NCBI GenBank assembly: GCA_003427395.1
Contig: BFEA01000016.1
Location: forward strand, 1,647,463-1,671,784
Length of the DNA: 24,322 nucleotides
Direction: 5' to 3'
Source of the DNA: Chara braunii
Taxonomy: Eukaryota; Streptophyta; Charophyceae; Charales; Characeae
Shown here: piece by piece, positions 18,801 through 24,322 of the stretch
Position numbering within the stretch: position 1 is the stretch's first letter
How the letters are laid out: every line of letters starts with the position of its first letter
Position numbers and translations under genes: made by a program
The notes under the pieces: model-generated
Database searches by the model: none
What the model saw: only the letters and a program-made list of their open reading frames with translations
What the model was told of the DNA's origin: nothing

Positions 18801-19500
18801 AGGCATATATGTACACATATACAGAGAGGGTTATTAATATAGGACGATTACTTCTCACAGTCACACTGGGACTCCTCTCAGCCATATGTATGTATTCGCA
18901 GGCAGTCTGATCCAAAGTCCGAACCACACGCATACCTGCAATCACATCAAAGGTCCAACGAAAGTCCACGCGTTATACGGGGTCAACTTCAACCATTCTC
19001 TATACTCATACCCCTTGCTTTAGCCATACAAACTTCACTCTTGTGCAACTCCACAAAATAAATACTCAGTACTTTAGTTAAATGGTCATTCAATAAAGTC
19101 CGGGTGAAAACACAATGAAACAAGTCAAACCACAGGACTAAAGCCTTTAGGTTGAGTGGAAAGAGTGGATTGGAGTTTTATCGTAAACCGACGAATCGGC
19201 AACCAACCTGTTATCAGTGATAACAGAAGAAGATCCTCGTAGGATCAAGCTGAATCTAGCCCAAATCATGAATCAATCCATCAAGAAGACCTATAACACA
19301 AGACAGGCCAATCCCCAAGCTAAAATCATAAGCGTATGGAGAATACAACTCCATAACACATTCCCACCCAAGATCCTTCTAATTAACTAAGCCTGAATCT
19401 ACCTTTAAGGAGTGCCCAAAGCAAAGGTAGACCCTGGCATAACCTCCCTATACAGGGTGGATCGTCAGAATCGCCACCTATCAAACTATAATCTATCTCC
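18801..19500. other. Non-coding stretch with scattered hairpins
   Basis: No gene recognised. Perfect small stems: CTGTTATC/GATAACAG (19208-19226, 3-base loop), GATCCT/AGGATC (about 19233-19247), TATGGAG/CTCCATA (19335-19355) and TCTACCTTT/AAAGGTAGA (19398-19431). Confidence 0.5.
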
Positions 19501-19506
19501 TTTACA

Positions 19507-19860
19507 CTAAGAAAATTTCGGCAACGCTGCCCGTAGGAAAAGTCCCTTTCCAGAATTTATATCAGCCCAAATATGAAACCAAAGATAGTCTTTGACTTTC
19601 CAAAGTTCAATTTTTGTCTAACTCCCTGAATTAACAAAAAATTGGGCAGCACTCCTTTAAGAAAATGAGACTTTCCAGATTTTTACCAAGTCATGTATGA
19701 ACTTTAGACAAGTTGAACTTTGAAAAGTCAAAGGTTGACTAACTTCTTGGATTTGCAGAAATTTCGGCAGCGCTTCCCGTAGAGAAAGTAGCTTACCAAA
19801 ATTTATACAAAGCCAAGTATAACAAAAGATCCCAGAAAATGCGATAATTGATCTAAGTAA
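19507..19860. repeat. Diverged tandem repeat, about 123 bp, three copies
   Basis: The block AATTTCGGCAGCGCTTCCCGT or a variant recurs with GGCA at 19520, 19645 and 19766. Each is followed by a 'CCAGAATTTATA' block and a 'CCAAGTATAA' block. The first two units also carry a 'TTTGACTT' or 'AAAGTCAAAGG' segment. It lies downstream of leader copy C in element sense, where copy A has gag. Confidence 0.75.
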
Positions 19861-20282
19861 AAAAACTTAGCTCAGAAAATGCAGAAATTGAAACTAACTC
19901 CTATCGCTCTAGCACGTGGCGAGCAACTAAAACAGCTACCTGTCAACCTGAAACTCAGACCAAGTAGTAACCTCACTCAGCCACATGCAGGCCAAACCAC
20001 AAAAGTAAGTACTCTCACCAACCCCAAGTCCTTAGCAAACAATAGTTCGTGCTCCCTCTGTGAGTTACCTTTTTATATCCAACTTACATAAGGCATAGGT
20101 CAGGCCACCTGAATTTACAGAGCGCGCTCAACTTAGCCAGGCCTAAAGTCAGATCACCTAAACTTATAGAGCGCATCTGACTTAGCCAAATATACACAAA
20201 ACAAAGGGCATAACAACTTTTCTCTTCTTTGGGCATATGACTAGACCACTCTAGTCGCCCTGAACTGTTTACATAACCAAAA

Positions 20283-20298
20283 TTATATATATATATCT
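20283..20298. repeat. (AT)n microsatellite
   Basis: About seven AT dinucleotides inside array C, in a spacer between hairpins. Confidence 0.85.
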
Positions 20299-20875
20299 GA
20301 AGTTAATCTTCAAAGGGGGCGTAAGACTGAGCCATTCATCTTAGAAACAATGCCCAATCAGCCCAAGTTACCTTCAGTTATACTCTTAATTATACTCTCT
20401 TCAAGTTGTGATAGGCTATAGTCAGACCACCTAAACTTATAGAACAGTCTGATTATCTCGTTCATAGATAGAATAATAATAGGGTATAGTGAAATTGTAC
20501 CCTTTGGGTTCCAACATGTGCGAGGCTTTGAGTCAGACCACCTGAACTTACAGAACAGTCTGACTCTCTGCCTGATTCATTCCTTTCTGATCCAAACTGT
20601 ACGTGGCATTGGGCCAGACCACCTCAACTTACAGAACGGTTTGACCCTTTGTTAAGTTCATTTCCTCAAAATAAGGCAGGAAGAGGCTGAGTCACCTAAA
20701 CTTATAGAATGGCTCAGGCCGCCTCGTTCAGAACCAATTAAACAGAGGGAACCCAAAATAAACAAGGCAACCAAGGCACCTGAACTTACATAATGCGCTT
20801 GGTCCCTAAAAAGTCATCCACAGTCAGCCCTCCCAAGTCAGAGCAGTCAGGCCACCTAAACTTATAGAACAGCCT

Positions 20876-20876
20876 N
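20876..20876. other. Ambiguous base (N) in a hairpin arm
   Basis: The base lies in the arm GCCTNAC, opposite GTCAGGC. Pairing predicts G. Confidence 0.9.
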
Positions 20877-21059
20877 ACCCTCCATACAAAACCACAACAT
20901 TGGGTCTCCCCAAACTTATGGGGACTTCCCAGCCACAAGAGCAATCAGACCCCCTAAACTTATAGAAGGGTCTGACGCTCCACTCAAGTCAAAATAAACA
21001 TAGCCCTGGGTCTCCTCAAACTTATGCGGACATCCCAGCCTTAATAACCCAGTCAAGCC

Positions 21060-21605
21060 TCATACTAAACAGCCCCCCCATCCTGCCTTTCCCCAGATGC
21101 AATCTATTTTCACAATCTGCTTTCAGTCAATCAACAAAACTGAAACTAGAATTGCCCAAACATTCTTTTATTTACTCTGGTTTAAGTCCTGAAGGTCAGA
21201 CGAAAAATCAAAGTAGGGCCGCCTACCATATACTAAGTCAAACATGCAATGGGTAATACAGATAGGGGTTAATATCTGGGTTTATAGAGGGAAAACAACA
21301 ATTACCTTTCAATTCCCTGCCTCCAGAACTCCTCCTGAGTTCCGTCAGAGCTCCCGTAATCGGTGGGGCAAACCTCCCACAGAGGCCTTGGCACGGATTA
21401 CGGGTTGCAATCCCACCTGCCGCCTTCCTCTCAGGACCAATAGACTAGACTCAGAGTAAGAGGGACAGATAAAGATAATTTTGAGGTTCTCATATACAAG
21501 AGGGGTACGCTCAAACTCGCGCGAGAGGGCTTTGGTACCTTGAGTCGCCTGAGGGCCCCGCAATGGTGGCAAAAACGCACAGCCGCAGGTCAAACCGAAG
21601 TCAAA
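21060..21605 (-). repeat. Leader/U5-like conserved block, copy C
   Basis: Homologous to copy A in the same orientation. Shared runs include CCCCAGATGCAATC, ACAATCTGCTTTCAGTCAAT, ATACAGATAGGGGTTA, TTTATAGAGGGAAAAC, CTGCCGCCTTCCTCTCAG and CGCCTGAGGGCCCCGCAATG. The region further right (21606-21780) should be U3-like but shares little with A or B. Confidence 0.75.
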
Positions 21606-21960
21606 CAGCCTCTCCTTGCGACTCTCCAAGTCGCAGCACTGATCCCATCTCCTCTCGCCACTCCGGGCGGTAGGATGAACAACGCCTCGGGTAGCAGGTA
21701 ACCCTTCACTCTCGTAGCCAGCCTTCACTTTCCCTGCTCACCTCCCACCACTCCTAACTGTTCGAATGGGCCATGGCAAGTGTATCCTTCCACTGGACAA
21801 CAGAAAAATTATGGCAAATTTTCTGATAGGATGATCACAGGTGGACACCATATTTCAACCGTTGGAACTGTGTTTATAAACTGCTTGGCGCGGGGGGGGT
21901 CATGTGTTCCACCAGAAGTGAAGGAAACCAACGCTGACCAAACATTGGGAAAATTGAAAC
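21606..21960. other. Non-coding interval left of the TGTTG array
   Basis: No gene recognised. It contains a run of eight G at about 21891-21898. A minus-strand frame at 21345-21728 overlaps the leader copy and has no domain. Confidence 0.5.
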
Positions 21961-21969
21961 TGGTGTGTC

Positions 21970-22124
21970 CATTTGTTGGTCCATTTGTTAAAAGGATGTT
22001 GGTCCATCTGTTGACCATTTGTTGACAACTTGTTGAAGACTTGTGGATAACTTGTTAAAACGTGTTGAGAATGTGTTGAAAACTTGTTGAAACGTGTTGA
22101 AAACTTGTTGAAACGTGTTGAAAC
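21970..22124. repeat. TGTTG repeat with 10-12 bp spacing and 21 bp units
   Basis: TGTTG (or TGTTA/TGTGG) starts at 21974, 21986, 21997, 22009, 22020, 22031, 22042, 22053, 22063, 22074, 22085, 22095, 22106 and 22116, a mean spacing of about 10.9 bp. The right end is an exact 21 bp unit, GTGTTGAAAACTTGTTGAAAC-like, at 22073-22093 and 22094-22114. The minus frame across it encodes repeated FNKFST and is taken as a by-product. Confidence 0.9.
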
Positions 22125-22327
22125 ATGATTCACCTTTCGTAGAATGTTACGTTCTGTGTTGGGGGAAAAAATCGAAATTTTTGGCTCATGTCATCAGTTT
22201 TCGCGGTTTCTTCCTGTCCTTTTCTCCTACTGCACGATACGCTATGCTCTTTCGCAAATGTCAATCGTTGAGTCTTCTAGTACTTATGACATGCAAAGAC
22301 CACGATGACTGAAGATAAAGAGAGAGT

Positions 22328-22905
22328 GCCATGGTTCAGAGAGAGAGAGAGAGAGAGAGAGTTGCAAGCAGGGTTCGCTACTGCGTGACACAAATTCACC
22401 AACATGGCAGTGCGAGAGAGAGAGTGGCACGCAGTAGCCAACCTTTGTTTTTGATTGGTGCTGGATTGCGGTATTTCATTTTGCTGATGGACGCGTGAGG
22501 GAGCGTCGATTAAATGCTGAGCTGCTCTGCTACAAGCACGGTTCACTACTGCGTGACACAAATTTACCAACATGTCGTCTGTAGGATTGTTGTACTTCAT
22601 TCTATGGATGGACGCGTGTGGGAGCCTCAATTAAATGCTGAGATGCCCTGCGACAAGCTCGGTTCACTACTGCGGGCCACAAATTTACCAACATGGTCGT
22701 CCGCGAGAGAGAGTGGCACGCGGTAGCCAACCTTCCTTTTCGAGTCCGTAGGATTGCTGTGCTTCATTCTATGGATGGACGCGTGAGGGAGCCTCAGTTA
22801 AATGTTGAGCTGCCCTGCTACAAACACGGTTCACTACTGCGTGACACAAATTTAGCAACATGGTGGCATGAGAGAGAGAGAGTGGCGCGCACTAACCAAC
22901 CTTGA
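22328..22905. repeat. Modular tandem repeat, 168/121/167 bp units, with (GA)n
   Basis: GGTTCACTACTGCGTGACAC or a variant begins units at 22372, 22540, 22661 and 22828. The 121 bp unit lacks a 47 bp module that contains GAGAGAGAG and GTGGCACGCGGTAGCCAACC. Other shared blocks are TTCATTCTATGGATGGACGC and TTAAATGCTGAGCTGC. A (GA)n run at about 22337-22361 precedes the first unit. Frames here come from the repeat. Confidence 0.9.
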
Positions 22906-23071
22906 ATTGAGGACAAACACGGATGATGTTTTTTTCATAACATAGTCGCTCTATGACCAATCACACAAAGATGAGCATTACAAGGGACTGTACAATTGTG
23001 TATCATAAATAACAGACCATATGTTGTAAAGTGACTGTTCAAGTGTCATGGTTCAAAGTCTTCATCTCCCC
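22906..23071. other. Short spacer, nothing recognised
   Basis: Ordinary-composition sequence. It holds CATGGTTCAAAGTC near 23048, resembling CATGGTTCAGAG at 22330 beside the other dinucleotide run. Confidence 0.5.

Positions 23072-23127
<56 letters not shown>
23072..23127. repeat. (TC)n microsatellite
   Basis: About 27 uninterrupted TC dinucleotides. Confidence 0.95.
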
Positions 23128-23128
<1 letters not shown>

Positions 23129-23150
23129 GCATGCAATGACCGTGATCTTG

Positions 23151-23201
23151 TGTAATGAACCTTCTGATTCACAGATTCTGTAATGAACCTTCTGATTCAC
23201 A
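23151..23201. repeat. 23 bp direct repeat, two copies 28 bp apart
   Basis: TGTAATGAACCTTCTGATTC plus ACA occurs at 23151-23173 and again at 23179-23201, identical. Confidence 0.9.
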
Positions 23202-23245
23202 CTATTGTGTTCACCACCTCTTCCCCCCCGCCCCCCCCCCGTTGT

Positions 23246-23596
23246 TCAAGGTCTGGCGCACGGACTTTCTGTATCCCTCTCTCCGTCTCTGCTTCTCTCA
23301 TGAAGCGGTGCAATGAACTCCAGGTCGAAATCGTCATCCGTTATTGTTGTGTTATGTGGCCCACTCCTGTGGACAGAGGGCACGCCAGCTCGAAACAACA
23401 CAGCAGCCTTCTCAGCAACAGATACAGCACGGTCCAGCTTGATGATCGAAAAACTCATGACTGTATCGCGGCTGCAGACAGATGATGCGATGTCTTGCTT
23501 TATAGAGACCAATTTTTCTATCTGCTCCGCCGCTATGTAACACCCGCGGACGCGTCCCCGGGTCCAATCTCGGATGGCGGACGCGGACGGGTCCAC
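23246..23596 (-). CDS. Possible short exon or gene fragment, unknown product
   Basis: An open minus-strand frame of 116 codons. Its middle part is balanced in composition and lacks the low-complexity bias of neighbouring frames. It contains 'AAEQIEKLVSIKQDIASS', then 'TVMSFSIIKLDRAV', 'SVAEKAAVLFRAG' and an acidic 'TDDDFDLEFIAPL', which suggests a small folded alpha-helical protein. I recognise no family. The N-terminal 20 codons lie in the GC-rich palindromic patch and are probably not genuine. A TACATAG at about 23532-23538 could be an exon border, but no pyrimidine tract supports it. The 3' end runs into a C/G homopolymer at 23223-23241. It could be a fragment of a host gene or of a transposon gene, or a chance frame. 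Confidence 0.25.
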   Translation of the reverse strand: MDPSASAIRDWTRGRVRGCYIAAEQIEKLVSIKQDIASSVCSRDTVMSFSIIKLDRAVSVAEKAAVLFRAGVPSVHRSGPHNTTITDDDFDLEFIAPLHERSRDGERDTESPCARP

Positions 23597-23630
23597 ATCC
23601 GCGGCCTACTTGGTCCGCGCCGCGGACCCG
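23530..23630. repeat. GC-rich palindromic patch
   Basis: CGCGGACC/GGTCCGCG elements recur. GGTCCGCG (23612-23619) and CGCGGACC (23621-23628) form an 8 bp palindrome with one central base. ACCCGCGGACGCGTCC near 23540 and GGACGCGGACGGGTCC near 23580 are further partners. The patch could be the end of a small inverted-repeat element with the AT-rich DNA that follows. Confidence 0.6.
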
Positions 23631-23659
23631 ATTTTACCAGAATTTTCCTGAATTAAATA

Positions 23660-23835
23660 ATAGGCTAAAAAAAAAATATATATATATATGGGGTTGTAGG
23701 GAATTTTAAGCCCTATAACCCCATTTTTTGTTTTTTCGAATCTGACTTTGTTTCAAATTTTTTAAAAATAAAAAACTAAATTCGATTTAAAAAAAATAAA
23801 AAATATATATATAAAGAAAAGTTGGATTTTTNTTT
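23660..23835. repeat. AT-rich segment with 14 bp hairpin
   Basis: ATGGGGTTGTAGGG (23688-23701) pairs with CCCTATAACCCCAT (23711-23724), one G-T type mismatch, around a 9-base loop. The stem is flanked by an A-run plus (TA)n on the left and a T-run on the right, so pairing may extend. A second (TA)n lies at about 23803-23812. There is an N at 23832. Confidence 0.7.
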
Positions 23836-23988
23836 TGTCATTTTTTATCATCAGATATATGGTCCCTGAGCTCACCTGTATTTTTTGGAAATGAATTTCT
23901 GTTTTTTGCAGGGGTAGGAGGTGTTTTAGAAAAATAAAGATACAAAATTTAAAAATAAATAAACAAAAAACTTGAAAAAAAAACAGGT
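23836..23988. other. AT-rich spacer, nothing recognised
   Basis: A- and T-rich sequence with short homopolymers. Open frames here are compositional. Confidence 0.5.
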
Positions 23989-24232
<244 letters not shown>

Positions 24233-24322
24233 TGTTCGAATCATACTTGCAACGCATCTCATGCGCGCGGTGCCGCACGCACATGCACGCACGAACAAGT
24301 GATGCGGTGCATTAAAAAAACA

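Larger units (their letters stand above)
20100..21042 (-). repeat. Hairpin array C (about twelve hairpins)
   Basis: The longest array. The core CACCTAAACTTATAGAA or a variant recurs about a dozen times. Clear stems: AAGTCAGAT/ATCTGACTT (20146-20154 / 20175-20183), TCAGAC/GTCTGA (20422-20427 / 20447-20452), GAGTCAGAC/GTCTGACTC (20530-20538 / 20558-20566), GGGCCAGACC/GGTTTGACCC with two wobble-type pairs (20611-20620 / 20638-20647), ACCAAG/CTTGGT (20770-20775 / 20798-20803), GTCAGGC/GCCTNAC (20846-20852 / 20872-20878), TCAGACCC/GGGTCTGA (20945-20952 / 20968-20975) and CTGGG/CCCAG (21006-21010 / 21034-21038). The last six hairpins are collinear with the six of array A. Confidence 0.85.

Noticed and set aside
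8188-21042. CRISPR array
   Set aside because: The repeats are part of hairpins with irregular spacing, arms are related to one another rather than unique spacers, and the context is a eukaryotic retroelement with no cas genes.

Overview
The window looks like a repeat-rich intergenic stretch of a nuclear genome from the green-plant lineage. I see no intact cellular gene. The one protein domain I recognise is a CCHC zinc knuckle (minus strand, about 6560-6600) in a broken gag reading frame. Its style, and the mixture of hairpin-rich repeats with long microsatellites, reminds me of charophyte (Chara-like) retroelements. That taxonomic guess rests on memory of protein style and is weak. Two single N bases (20876, 23832) indicate a draft eukaryotic assembly.

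Layout, left to right. 1-360: an 80-81 bp tandem repeat. 450-1700: a 91 bp tandem array (13 full units) with higher-order structure, running into a purine tract with a 22-base A run. 2130-3900: pyrimidine/C-rich non-coding DNA with a 162 bp duplication, recurring perfect hairpins and a 26 bp minisatellite. 3920-4400: a diverged copy (L1) of an LTR-like module. 4400-6430: no gene, several hairpins. 6430-8159 (minus): gag pseudogene with five in-frame stops and a frameshift. 8160-9180 (minus): its leader, hairpin array and probable LTR promoter end. 9480-13200 (plus) and 15100-17350 (minus): two arms of a large, imperfect inverted arrangement, each running from an LTR-like module (L2/L3) through a roughly 180 bp degenerate tandem region to an array of 'TTACCTG' motifs. 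13330-14080 (plus): a second leader copy. 14160-14655 and 17728-18205: inverted copies of another repeat, D. 18240-19850: hairpin-rich DNA and a roughly 123 bp tandem repeat. 20090-21605 (minus): a third leader copy with the longest hairpin array. 21970-24300: a helically spaced TGTTG array, modular tandem repeats, a possible short exon, an AT/GC palindromic patch and a microsatellite cluster.

The most interesting signal is the hairpin array shared by the three leader copies. Each hairpin has a conserved loop core (CACCTAAACTTATAGAA on the plus strand of copies A and C) between arms whose sequence differs from hairpin to hairpin but stays complementary. Collinear hairpins in copies A and C show paired compensatory changes. 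In copy A the array lies between the putative LTR and a gag with a zinc knuckle, which suggests structured leader RNA of a non-autonomous LTR retrotransposon family. No reverse transcriptase, integrase or protease is visible anywhere.
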